A stretch of 64,000 nt of DNA from Rhodobacteraceae bacterium (ex Bugula neritina AB1). Its GTDB lineage: Bacteria; Pseudomonadota; Alphaproteobacteria; Rhodobacterales; Rhodobacteraceae. Shown here one piece after another: positions 1 to 8,154 of this stretch. The stretch is taken from positions 186,001 through 250,000 of the forward strand of contig MDLF01000074.1 in assembly GCA_001730095.1 (NCBI GenBank), written 5' to 3'. The notes below the pieces were generated by a model. The model was given only the letters and a program-made list of their open reading frames with translations. It did no database searches and was not told the origin of the DNA. The translations under genes and the position numbers were made by a program. Position 1 is the stretch's first letter; each line of letters opens with the position of its first letter.

Positions 1-388
1 TCCCTTCAAAGGTTCGGATTTTGGCCAAGGCTGTATCCAGGGTTTCAAGCGTCTCGGTGCCAAGTTCCACGATAAGATCCCAGCGGCCGTTGGTCGTGTG
101 AATAGCCCGGACTTCTGGCAAGCCCTGCAGCTGGCGGGTAATCCGGCTGGTGCCGCGGCCCTCAATCCCGATCAGCATCAGGCCGCGCACTGGATCACGC
201 AGCACGTCTTCCTTCAACACAACTGTAAACCCAAGAATGTCCCCCCGGGCCTGAAGCCGCTCAATACGTGCCCGCACAGTGGTCCGCGACAGGTTCAGCT
301 CCAGCGCCAGATCCGACAGGGACGCCCGCGCATTGTGCCGCAAGGCTGAAACTAGCCTCTCATCCGTTTTGTCCACCAGATCCTCCAT
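1..388 (-). CDS. Lrp/AsnC-family transcriptional regulator (C-terminus cut by window edge)
   Basis: About 129 codons are visible on the minus strand, starting at the ATG whose complement is at 386-388. The N-terminal third is an AsnC-type winged helix-turn-helix (LSDLALELNLSRTTVRARI); the rest matches the RAM/ligand-binding domain (RAIHTTNGRWDLIVEL). The gene runs off the window before a stop. It is divergent from the arginase gene with about 100 bp between them, an arrangement typical of Lrp-type regulators that activate arginine or ornithine catabolism in response to the amino acid. Family is clear; the ligand is inferred from context. Confidence 0.88.
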   Translation of the reverse strand, partial: MEDLVDKTDERLVSALRHNARASLSDLALELNLSRTTVRARIERLQARGDILGFTVVLKEDVLRDPVRGLMLIGIEGRGTSRITRQLQGLPEVRAIHTTNGRWDLIVELGTETLETLDTALAKIRTFEG

Positions 389-488
389 TTTGAATAATCA
401 TCGCCCATCATGAGCAAAATGCCTGCTGGATTCCATCCCATTTCGGAGGTTTTTTGAGAGAAAGCTGAGTTTTGGGGAGAACAAAACC

Positions 489-1415
489 GTGTCATCGCAA
501 CATTGCATTCTGATCGGAGCACCTGTCGACAGCGGCAAGCGCAGAGCGGGCTGCCTGATGGGGCCGGATGCCTATCGCACGGCAGGCATCACCGAAGCCC
601 TGGAAAGCCTGGGCCATAGCGTCGAGGATTTGGGCAATTTAACACCGGACAGCCATGCGGAGGATTCAAATGACGAATTGGTCTATGGCCGCAACGAAAC
701 AATCGGCTGGACCTCCCGTCTGACTCAGGCAGCAGAGGATGCGCTGACCCGCGGCACGCCGGTTTTTCTTGGCGGCGACCACTCCTTGTCGCTTGGATCC
801 GTTGCCGGGGCCGCAAACCATGCAGCGAAGGTCGGCAGACCGCTGTTTGTTCTTTGGCTTGACGCGCATACTGACTTCCACACCCCGCATACCACCGACA
901 GCGGCAATCTGCACGGTACGCCAGTTGGGTACTTTACTGGGCGCAAGGGGTTCGAAGGCTTTCCTGATGTGAAAAACCCGGTTCCTCAAGAAAATATTTG
1001 CATGATCGGGCTGCGCTCCGTGGATTCACAGGAACGGTTGGCCTTGGAAGACAGCGCCATTCTGACTCACGACATGCGGCACATTGACGAAAACGGAATT
1101 GCCGGGCCGCTGAACCGATTCCTGGAACGGGTGGCACAGGCAAACGGCATGCTGCACGTTTCGCTGGATGTGGATTTCCTCGACCCATCTGTGGCCCCGG
1201 CAGTTGGAACAACCGTTCCCGGCGGTGCAACTGTCCGCGAAGGACATCTTGTTTGCGAGATCCTGCACGACTCCGGCTTGATGACTTCACTGGATCTGGT
1301 CGAGCTGAACCCCTTTCTCGACGAACGCGGCCGCACCGCGCATCTGATGGTCGACCTTTGCGCCTCGGCACTTGGCCGCCGTGTGTTTGACCGTCCGACC
1401 CGGAGCTATCAGTGA
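489..1415 (+). CDS. rocF: Arginase
   Basis: Hydrolyses L-arginine to ornithine and urea in the cytoplasm, using two Mn ions. The 308-residue protein has the ureohydrolase metal motifs in order: GGDHS (His98), DAHTDFH (Asp125, His127, Asp129) and DVDFLDPS near residue 220; length is normal for arginase. The start is a GTG preceded by a GGGGAGA ribosome site. Ornithine cyclodeaminase follows about 80 bp downstream, so the pair converts arginine to proline. The divergent Lrp-type gene is the likely regulator. Agmatinase is less likely given the partner gene. Confidence 0.93.
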   Translation: MSSQHCILIGAPVDSGKRRAGCLMGPDAYRTAGITEALESLGHSVEDLGNLTPDSHAEDSNDELVYGRNETIGWTSRLTQAAEDALTRGTPVFLGGDHSLSLGSVAGAANHAAKVGRPLFVLWLDAHTDFHTPHTTDSGNLHGTPVGYFTGRKGFEGFPDVKNPVPQENICMIGLRSVDSQERLALEDSAILTHDMRHIDENGIAGPLNRFLERVAQANGMLHVSLDVDFLDPSVAPAVGTTVPGGATVREGHLVCEILHDSGLMTSLDLVELNPFLDERGRTAHLMVDLCASALGRRVFDRPTRSYQ

Positions 1416-1497
1416 ACAGCCTGCAACCTCTCTCTGCCGTCGCAAATTTCCAGGCGCCGTTTGCCATCGCGCCACAGGCCCATGAAAGGAAAATCGC

Positions 1498-2544
1498 ATG
1501 ACCCAGCCTTCGGACAAGGCCCTGGTGCCTTTTGTAAGCGTTGACAACATGATGCGCCTTATTCATCACGTTGGCATAGAACAGATTCTGCGCGATCTGG
1601 CAGATTATGTCGAAGCCGATTTCAAGCGCTGGGAACTGTTTGACAAGACCCCGCGTGTTGCCAGTCATTCTGACGTTGGTGTCATTGAGCTTATGCCAAC
1701 TTCCGACGGGGAATCTTATGGCTTCAAATATGTGAATGGCCACCCCAAGAACACCTCAGAAGGTCTGCAAACTGTCACCGCTTTCGGCCTGCTGGCGGAC
1801 GTCTATACCGGCTATCCGGTGCTGTTGACAGAAATGACCATTCTGACCGCGTTGCGCACTGCAGCGACTTCAGCTATGGCTGCTAAATATCTGGCGCCAA
1901 AGGGTGCAGATACAATGGCCATGATTGGAAATGGCGCCCAGTCCGAGTTCCAGACACTGGCTATGAAAGCAATCATCGGCCTCAAATCCGTACGTCTGTA
2001 TGACAAGGATGCTGCAGCAACCGAGAAATGCGCCCGCAACCTCCAGGGATTGGGGATTGAAGTCGTGTCATGCAGGACGCCGGAAGAAGCCATCGAAGGC
2101 GCGCACATACTCACCACCTGCACAGCCGACAAACAATGCGCAACAATTCTGACCGACAACATGGTTGGCAGCGGTGTCCATATCAACGCAATCGGCGGAG
2201 ACTGCCCCGGCAAGACCGAGCTTGCTGCAGGCATTCTTACGCGTTCAGACGTTTTCGTCGAATACCCTCCACAAACCCGTATCGAAGGCGAGATCCAGCA
2301 GATGCCGGAAGACTTTGCTGTAACGGAACTGTGGGAAGTGATTACCGGCAAGACGCAAGGCAGGACCGGCGACCGTCAGATTACGCTATTCGACAGTGTC
2401 GGCTTTGCGATCGAGGACTTCTCAGCCTTGCGTTATATCCGTGATTGCATCAAGAACACCGGCTACTGCATTGATCTGGATATGCTTGCGGACCCTGACG
2501 ATCCCCGGGATCTGTTCGGAATGCTGCAACGCGCCAAGAGCTGA
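1498..2544 (+). CDS. ocd: Ornithine cyclodeaminase
   Basis: Converts L-ornithine to L-proline and ammonia with bound NAD. The 348-residue protein belongs to the OCD/mu-crystallin family: an N-terminal substrate-binding part, then a Rossmann segment beginning near MAMIGNGAQSEFQ (about residues 139-151), then the GDCPGKTEL segment of true ornithine cyclodeaminases. Start is ATG after GAAAGGA. It sits directly behind arginase, whose product is its substrate, and the two are probably co-transcribed. A 190-bp stretch without a gene follows before the convergent HNH gene. Confidence 0.92.
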   Translation: MTQPSDKALVPFVSVDNMMRLIHHVGIEQILRDLADYVEADFKRWELFDKTPRVASHSDVGVIELMPTSDGESYGFKYVNGHPKNTSEGLQTVTAFGLLADVYTGYPVLLTEMTILTALRTAATSAMAAKYLAPKGADTMAMIGNGAQSEFQTLAMKAIIGLKSVRLYDKDAAATEKCARNLQGLGIEVVSCRTPEEAIEGAHILTTCTADKQCATILTDNMVGSGVHINAIGGDCPGKTELAAGILTRSDVFVEYPPQTRIEGEIQQMPEDFAVTELWEVITGKTQGRTGDRQITLFDSVGFAIEDFSALRYIRDCIKNTGYCIDLDMLADPDDPRDLFGMLQRAKS

Positions 2545-2735
2545 GTGTGGATATGCAAGGCGGTCCGTGAAAAAGGGGCCGCCAGCATCTCCGCCCGTTT
2601 TCGGACGGCTTTAGGAACCCGGCCTGACTGCAGTGTTCTTGAGGACCAGCACCGCTGGTCTGCCTCAACAACGCGCCCCAGTGCAGACGCGGGATGGCCG
2701 GTTTTCGTAAAATGCCAATGGCTGCTTGACCTTGA

Positions 2736-3320
2736 TCAAGCGTCCAGTTCGGTATCCCAGTACAAGAAGTCCATCCAGCTTTCGTGCAGATGGTTCGGCG
2801 GAAATTTCCGGCCTGTATTGCGCAATTCTTCTGCCCCCGGTCGCCGTGGCGGCTTGCGCAGCGACATTCCTGCCCGGTGCAGCGATTTGGACCCCTTCTT
2901 GAGATTGCAGGGACTGCAGGCTGCAACCACGTTTTCCCAGCTGGTCACCCCGCCGGCGGCGCGCGGCACCACGTGATCAAAGGTCAATTCCCCTTTGCTG
3001 CCGCAGTACTGACAGCAGAATTCGTCCCGTAGAAACAAATTAAAGCGCGTGAAGGCCACGCGCTTTTGAGGTTTCACATAATCTTTCAAAACCACCACAG
3101 AAGGTATTCGTATCACAGTGCTCGGACTGTGCACCACCTCATCGTATTCAGCAACGATGGCCACCCGGTCCAGCCAGGCGGCCTTCACCGCATCCTGCCA
3201 GGACCAAAGCGACAACGGGTAATACGACAGCGGCCGGTAATCCGCATTCAGCACCAGCGCGGGGTGCTGCTTGAGCGCCCCAGGAGATCTGACAAACTCT
3301 GCTCTGAAATCGCCATCCAT
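2736..3320 (-). CDS. HNH endonuclease family protein
   Basis: A 194-residue protein with a C-terminal HNH nuclease fold: a CxxC zinc pair (CCQYCG), the catalytic DHVVPRAAGG segment, and NVVAACSPCNLKKG with the second zinc pair, about residues 100-145. The N-terminal 85 residues (VLNADYRPLSYYPLSLWSWQ) are typical of a stand-alone family common in Alphaproteobacteria, not of restriction enzymes or homing introns. It is a single-gene unit with its own promoter. Its biological substrate is unknown. Confidence 0.88.
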   Translation of the reverse strand: MDGDFRAEFVRSPGALKQHPALVLNADYRPLSYYPLSLWSWQDAVKAAWLDRVAIVAEYDEVVHSPSTVIRIPSVVVLKDYVKPQKRVAFTRFNLFLRDEFCCQYCGSKGELTFDHVVPRAAGGVTSWENVVAACSPCNLKKGSKSLHRAGMSLRKPPRRPGAEELRNTGRKFPPNHLHESWMDFLYWDTELDA

Positions 3321-3394
3321 TTTTGAACGTCTTCCTCGCCCTGATCTTCCGTTTCCCGGAACCAGAGCGGGGAACCCGCCCCAGCTTGTCTTTG

Positions 3395-3422
3395 ACTATA
3401 TATCGTGGTTGATGCCTGACAA
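3395..3422 (-). promoter_or_regulatory. Sigma70-type promoter of the HNH gene
   Basis: Read on the minus strand: a -35 box TTGTCA (complement of 3417-3422), a 16-bp spacer and a -10 box TATAGT (complement of 3395-3400). It would give a leader of roughly 65 nt before the HNH start at 3320. Seen by eye; not tested. Confidence 0.55.
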
Positions 3423-3485
3423 GCCCCTATGACCCACAATATGTCGAGAGTTGGCTACGCTCGTTCCATGACAGGGCTGTGACAG

Positions 3486-3494
3486 TTATCCACA
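3486..3494 (+). promoter_or_regulatory. DnaA-box-like 9-mer
   Basis: A perfect TTATCCACA lies about 57 bp before the rluE start. It is isolated, not part of a cluster, so it is not evidence of an origin. Confidence 0.3.
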
Positions 3495-3550
3495 GGTCCG
3501 CTGCCTGCGAGGCTCTTGCCCTGACAGGCTTGCCCGCATATTGCCCTGCC

Positions 3551-4204
3551 ATGACCCGCCTGATCCGATTTAACAAACCCTATGATGTGCTGCCGCAATT
3601 CACGGATCGCGGCAGTCAGGACAGCCCGCGGGCCACGCTCAGCCAGTACATCGATTGTCACGACGTCTATGCTGCCGGGCGCCTGGACCGCGACAGCGAA
3701 GGGTTGATGCTGCTGACAGACAATGGCCGCCTGCAATCCTGGATCACCGACCCCAAGCACAAAATGGACAAGACCTATTGGGTGCAGGTAGAAGGTGTTC
3801 CAAGCGAAGACGCACTCCGCCTGCTGGCCGAAGGCATTGATCTGAAAGACGGAAAGACCCTCCCTGCCAAAGTACAGCCTATTCCGGAACCGCCCGGTCT
3901 TTGGGCCCGCACCCCGCCAGTCAGGGTGCGCAAGACAGTTCCTGACAGCTGGATCTCGCTGACCATCCGCGAAGGCCGCAACCGGCAAGTTCGGCGGATG
4001 ACAGCTGCCGTCGGCCATCCTACTCTGCGGCTGATCCGCTACAGCATCGGCACTTGGTCCCTGGACGGGCTGGGACAGGGCAGTTGGGAGGATCTGGAGC
4101 CGCCCCGGGTGCCCGGCCCACCCAAACCCTCGCAGAAGCCACCGCGCAGGCCCAAGAAGGCAGCCGGACGCCCGGCAAAAGGTGACAGGCCGCGCCGTCG
4201 CTGA
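3551..4204 (+). CDS. rluE: 23S rRNA pseudouridine synthase, RluE-like
   Basis: Isomerises a uridine of ribosomal RNA to pseudouridine. The 217-residue protein has the RsuA/RluB/E/F catalytic motif AAGRLDRDSEGLMLLTDNG with the catalytic Asp, a further REGRNRQVRRM motif, and a basic proline-rich tail (about the last 40 residues) that is not part of the fold. There is no N-terminal S4 domain, as in RluE. The ATG at 3551 is chosen because homology begins at MTRLIRFNKPYD; an upstream in-frame ATG at 3479 would add unrelated residues. The VOC gene follows 12 bp later. Confidence 0.88.
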   Translation: MTRLIRFNKPYDVLPQFTDRGSQDSPRATLSQYIDCHDVYAAGRLDRDSEGLMLLTDNGRLQSWITDPKHKMDKTYWVQVEGVPSEDALRLLAEGIDLKDGKTLPAKVQPIPEPPGLWARTPPVRVRKTVPDSWISLTIREGRNRQVRRMTAAVGHPTLRLIRYSIGTWSLDGLGQGSWEDLEPPRVPGPPKPSQKPPRRPKKAAGRPAKGDRPRRR

Positions 4205-4216
4205 TACCCTGCTGTC

Positions 4217-4639
4217 ATGCTGCCCAAAGCCCCTGCACCGCAAGCCATTCTTGAAGCCGCGCTCTATGTGGACGACCTAGACGCTGCAGAAGATTTTTAT
4301 GGCGGCGTTCTGGGGCTAGAGTGCATTCAAAAAGTGGCAAACCGCCATGTGTTCTTTCGATGCGGCCCTGCCGTCGTGCTCCTGTTCAATGCAACAGAAA
4401 CAGTTAATCCACCCGGCAACCCACGCTTGCCGGTCCCTCCCCATGGCGCACAAGGCGCCGGGCATATCTGTTTTGCCCAGCCGCGCGATGCCTTGCTGGA
4501 AATGCGCGACCGGCTGCGCGCAGCGGGAGTTGAAATCGAGGCAGAGTTTGATTGGCCGCACGGGCCCCGGTCTGTTTACTTCCGGGACCCAGCTGGAAAT
4601 TCAGTGGAGATAGCTGAGCCACATCTGTGGTCAGCTTGA
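4217..4639 (+). CDS. VOC (glyoxalase/bleomycin-resistance fold) protein
   Basis: A 140-residue single-module vicinal-oxygen-chelate protein. It opens with the usual beta strand (EAALYVDDLDAAEDFYGGVLGL) and ends with YFRDPAGNSVEIAEP, where the last Glu is the expected metal ligand. It starts 12 bp after rluE and is probably co-transcribed with it. Members of this fold range from lyases and dioxygenases to antibiotic-binding proteins, so no reaction can be assigned. Confidence 0.82.
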   Translation: MLPKAPAPQAILEAALYVDDLDAAEDFYGGVLGLECIQKVANRHVFFRCGPAVVLLFNATETVNPPGNPRLPVPPHGAQGAGHICFAQPRDALLEMRDRLRAAGVEIEAEFDWPHGPRSVYFRDPAGNSVEIAEPHLWSA

Positions 4640-4675
4640 CCCGCGACTGGCTTATTTTACATATCTTTCAACTTA

Positions 4676-5341
4676 TTACAGGCTCAACTTATCTCGCATA
4701 AAGGCCAGCGCCACGCTCAATCCATCCGGCGCGATGCCATGGGCGGTGCCTTTCTGGATATGGGCAAACACATCCTGGAAACCCGCTTCCTGGAGGGCTT
4801 CTGCAGCTTCCGGCAGCGATTGCACCGGAACCACATCATCCTGATCCCCGTGCACCAGCAGCACCGGCATCTTCGAGACCGCCTCATCTTTCAGCAACTC
4901 CGGTTCCAGCAAGCGGCCAGAAAAGGCCACGATCCCGGCTATCGCATCCTCGCGCCGCGGTGCAACGTGAAGGCTCATCATGGTGCCCTGACTGAAGCCA
5001 AACAAAGCCACCTGTTCCGGCAGAACGTCCTCATCCACCATCAGGGCGTCAAGAAACGCGTTCAGATCCTCAACCGCGGCCTGCATGCCGCGCATGCTTT
5101 CTTCTTCCGAAGAGCCGTCGATCCACGGGATTGGGAACCACTGGAACCCCATAGGCGCACCGGCGCAGGCCTCCGGAGCGTCTGGCGCCACAAACAATGT
5201 ATCCGGCAAGTGTTCACTCAGCGGATCAGCCAGCCCCAGCAGGTCCGCACCATTGGCCCCATAGCCATGCAGGAACACCACAACAGAGCGGGTTTCACCG
5301 GAGAGCGGCTCCTTGCGGCCGGCATTCAGTACACGAGTCAT
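4676..5341 (-). CDS. Alpha/beta-hydrolase, phospholipase/carboxylesterase family
   Basis: A 221-residue cytoplasmic serine hydrolase of the acyl-protein-thioesterase/carboxylesterase type. Visible are the oxyanion segment VVFLHGYGANG, the nucleophile elbow GFSQGT, an Asp in VHGDQDDVVP and the late His in GTAHGIAP, which completes the triad. The start at 5341 is chosen because its ATG overlaps the stop of the upstream glycosylase (ATGA), implying translational coupling; a longer frame upstream has no family similarity. The substrate is unknown, probably short-chain esters. Confidence 0.85.
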   Translation of the reverse strand: MTRVLNAGRKEPLSGETRSVVVFLHGYGANGADLLGLADPLSEHLPDTLFVAPDAPEACAGAPMGFQWFPIPWIDGSSEEESMRGMQAAVEDLNAFLDALMVDEDVLPEQVALFGFSQGTMMSLHVAPRREDAIAGIVAFSGRLLEPELLKDEAVSKMPVLLVHGDQDDVVPVQSLPEAAEALQEAGFQDVFAHIQKGTAHGIAPDGLSVALAFMRDKLSL

Positions 5342-5997
5342 CGGATTCCTTCCCTGTCCTTCGCCACCCGGTAATAGGCCCACAGAATGCGCGCCGCAAC
5401 CGAACGCCAAGGAGACCAGGCTTCTGCAATTTGCCGCATCTCACGCTCTTTCGGCCGGGCCGGCAGATCAAACAGCACCCGTGCGGCCTCTTGCAAAGCC
5501 AGATCACCATGAGCGAACACATCTGCACGCCCCAGCGAAAACATCGCGTAAATCTCTGCGGTCCAGACACCAATGCCAGGCACTTCGATCAATGTTGCAA
5601 TCACCTCTGCATCAGATGCAGTTCGTAACGCTTTGAAATCTATGCGTGCCTCTGCCAGCGCCCTTGCGTAACGGATTTTCTGACGGCTTAGACCTGCGGC
5701 CCTCAGATCCTCATCACTTGCCCACTGAATTTTGCGGGGGCCGGTCAGCTTGGCGTCCTCCATCCGTTTCCAGATTGCATTGGCAGAGGCCACGCTGACC
5801 TGTTGGCTGACAATGGCGCTCAGCAACTCAGAAAAACCTTCCGGCTTGCGCCGCAGAGGCAGCGGGCCGGTCAGCTCCAGCGCCAGGCCGAAACGGCTGT
5901 CCTGTGCCGCCAGCCAATCGGCACCTTCCTGGGCGCAATCGTCGCACTGGATAATCCGGCCCACGCCGGGCACAAACCTGTGTTGTTCTGACGCCAC
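5338..5997 (-). CDS. DNA-3-methyladenine glycosylase II (AlkA-like, HhH-GPD)
   Basis: Removes alkylated bases from DNA as the first step of base excision repair. The 219-residue protein shows the HhH-GPD fold: LLSAIVSQQVSVASANAIW, then the helix-hairpin-helix VPGIGVWTAEIYAMF, then HGDLALQEA with the catalytic Asp. It is shorter than E. coli AlkA because it lacks the extra N-terminal domain, as in many Alphaproteobacteria. The hydrolase gene overlaps its stop by 4 bp. Confidence 0.9.
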   Translation of the reverse strand: MASEQHRFVPGVGRIIQCDDCAQEGADWLAAQDSRFGLALELTGPLPLRRKPEGFSELLSAIVSQQVSVASANAIWKRMEDAKLTGPRKIQWASDEDLRAAGLSRQKIRYARALAEARIDFKALRTASDAEVIATLIEVPGIGVWTAEIYAMFSLGRADVFAHGDLALQEAARVLFDLPARPKEREMRQIAEAWSPWRSVAARILWAYYRVAKDREGIR

Positions 5998-6084
5998 GTC
6001 ACCACCTATAGCACCGGCAGCGTCTCAGCCTTCCGGCGCAGTAAGCGCCTTGCCCCGCCAGCCGTTCACCGCTACGCATCCCAC

Positions 6085-7302
6085 ATGAGCATGAGCATGA
6101 CCACCCCCGGCGACGCGCTCGCCAAGAAAAACGTTGCCATCCTGGTGCTGGCACAGGCGATTCTTGGCGCTCAGATGCCAATGATCTTCATCGTTGGCGG
6201 TCTTGCCGGGCAATCGCTTGCGTCGAACCCCTGTTTCGCAACGCTGCCGATCTCGTTGATCGTCGGCGGGTCGATGCTGGCGGCCACGCCGATCTCTGCC
6301 ATCATGCAGCGGTGGGGCCGCCGCGCAGGATTCTTCACCGGCGCCGCCTTTGGCGCGGCTGGCGGGTTGGTTGGTGCCTATGGCTTGTATCTCGGTTCTT
6401 TCCCGGTCTTCTTGCTCGGCAGCTTGCTGACCGGCGTCTATATGAGCGCGCATGGTTTCTACCGGTTCGCAGCAGCCGATACCGCATCAGAGGCGTTCCG
6501 CCCCAAGGCGATCTCCTATGTGATGGCGGGTGGTCTCGCGGCCGCATTAATCGGCCCTCAGCTTGTCAAGCTCACCAGCCAAGCCTTTGTTATTCCTTTT
6601 CTTGGCACCTACATGGCGGTGATTGCTGTCAATGTTTTCGGGGCAACGCTGTTCCTGTTTCTGGACATACCCAAGCCGCCCGCACCCAGGCAGGACAGCC
6701 CCAAGGGCCGCAGCCGTCTTGAGTTGCTGCAAACCCCGGTCATTGCTGTCTCAGTTATCTGCGCGATGGTGTCCTATGCGCTGATGAATCTTGTGATGAC
6801 CTCCACTCCGCTGGCTGTTGTGGGCTGCGGATTTTCCAAGAACAACGCAGCTGATGTGGTGATGTTCCACGTTCTGGCGATGTATGTGCCGTCCTTCTTC
6901 ACAGGTCACCTGATTGCCCGTTTCGGCGTAGAAAAGATCGTCGCCGCTGGTCTGATTGTCCTAGCTGGCGCTGGCGCGGTTGCGCTGCACGGCGTTGAAC
7001 TGGAAAATTTCTTTGCCGCACTGGTTCTTCTTGGCCTTGGCTGGAATTTTGGTTTCATTGGCGCAACCACCATGCTGGCTGGCGCCCATGACAGCCACGA
7101 GAAAGGCCGGATGCAAGGTCTCAATGATCTTCTGGTATTCGGAGGTGTCACTATGGCGTCACTGGCCTCTGGCGGTCTTATGAACTGTTCCGGAGGCAAT
7201 CCGGTGGACGGCTGGAATGCCGTCAACATGGCCATGGCCCCGTTCCTGATGCTGGCTGGCGGCGCGCTTTTGTGGCTGGTGCTGCGCCCCAAGGAGACTT
7301 GA
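6085..7302 (+). CDS. MFS transporter
   Basis: A 405-residue inner-membrane protein with about 12 hydrophobic segments in two six-helix halves and a charged loop near residues 195-215. The loop between helices 2 and 3 has MQRWGRRAGFF, a relaxed form of the MFS signature. Three in-frame ATG codons (6085, 6091, 6097) are possible starts, and none has a good ribosome site. It is divergent from the glycosylase. The substrate cannot be predicted. Confidence 0.85.
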   Translation: MSMSMTTPGDALAKKNVAILVLAQAILGAQMPMIFIVGGLAGQSLASNPCFATLPISLIVGGSMLAATPISAIMQRWGRRAGFFTGAAFGAAGGLVGAYGLYLGSFPVFLLGSLLTGVYMSAHGFYRFAAADTASEAFRPKAISYVMAGGLAAALIGPQLVKLTSQAFVIPFLGTYMAVIAVNVFGATLFLFLDIPKPPAPRQDSPKGRSRLELLQTPVIAVSVICAMVSYALMNLVMTSTPLAVVGCGFSKNNAADVVMFHVLAMYVPSFFTGHLIARFGVEKIVAAGLIVLAGAGAVALHGVELENFFAALVLLGLGWNFGFIGATTMLAGAHDSHEKGRMQGLNDLLVFGGVTMASLASGGLMNCSGGNPVDGWNAVNMAMAPFLMLAGGALLWLVLRPKET

Positions 7303-7362
7303 GACGTCCTGAGCTGCTATAACGAAGGCCCCAGAAGGATGCCCTATCCCTGCTGTGCCGCG

Positions 7363-8154
7363 CTACCAGCGCCGGGTGACTGCCCGGCGCATCAACCCCG
7401 CCCGGCGCCGGAACTCGCTTTGACCCAGGGCGCCCTGCGCGACGCGCTCGGGCTCTCGGATTGCCTGCTGCAAAACCGCTTCCGCCTGCCAGCCGGACAG
7501 CAACGCTGCCCCCGCAGATTTCGAAACCTCGGCCCGCCGCCCGCGCGCTTCTTTTATCTTTTTCAGACCCTTGCGCGCCAAAGCTTGAACACCTTCCAGC
7601 GTACCGTCCAGCAGTGGAATGCGTTTCTGCGCTTCTAACTCTGGAATCGCCCGCAGCCAGTTGGCAACCCCGGCACCATACCCAAAGTCCCTGACTACGG
7701 CTTCCTCTGCCGGCCCCAAAGACGCCGCGGCCATCCACATCAGCGACCCACTGGTCCGGTTGATATAGCGGTCAAACGCCGCGTCATCCTCAAAGGGGTC
7801 CTTGTAGATGTCCCAGCGCCGCGCCTCTGCCATACCGTCAAAACAGATGGCCAGCTCTGGTGTCAGAAGCCGCGCCAGGGGCGTCGCAACATAATGGCGG
7901 CGGACCGGCTTGCCCTCTGCAATCTCCGCCCCGACATCACGCCACCATTGCACCCGCATTTCCGCAATCATGCTCTCTTGGCTGGCCCAGGGCGCCCGAG
8001 CCAGCTCGATGTTGAAAGCATAAAGTGCAAATAGCTGCGGCCTTGCCTGAACGGGGGCAGCCATCACAGCCAAGAACCGATCAGGATCGCCCTTTTGCAC
8101 CAGTTCCGCGCAGGCGGTCAGGTCCGCATCAAACAGCATCCACCTGCCCGTCAT
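7363..8154 (-). CDS. Phytoene/squalene synthase-family protein (NDUFAF6-like)
   Basis: A 263-residue protein of the squalene/phytoene synthase fold. Motifs: RPQLFALYAFNIELAR, MRVQWWRD (where the first DxxxD would lie) and DAAFDRYINRTSGSLMWMAA. The first aspartate-rich motif is degenerate. This pattern matches the family that includes the mitochondrial complex I assembly factor NDUFAF6 rather than true carotenoid enzymes, and no other carotenoid gene lies nearby. The start at 8154 overlaps the cimA end by 26 bp and has GGAAAC upstream; an internal ATG at 8139 is possible. Enzymatic activity is uncertain. Confidence 0.78.
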   Translation of the reverse strand: MTGRWMLFDADLTACAELVQKGDPDRFLAVMAAPVQARPQLFALYAFNIELARAPWASQESMIAEMRVQWWRDVGAEIAEGKPVRRHYVATPLARLLTPELAICFDGMAEARRWDIYKDPFEDDAAFDRYINRTSGSLMWMAAASLGPAEEAVVRDFGYGAGVANWLRAIPELEAQKRIPLLDGTLEGVQALARKGLKKIKEARGRRAEVSKSAGAALLSGWQAEAVLQQAIREPERVAQGALGQSEFRRRAGLMRRAVTRRW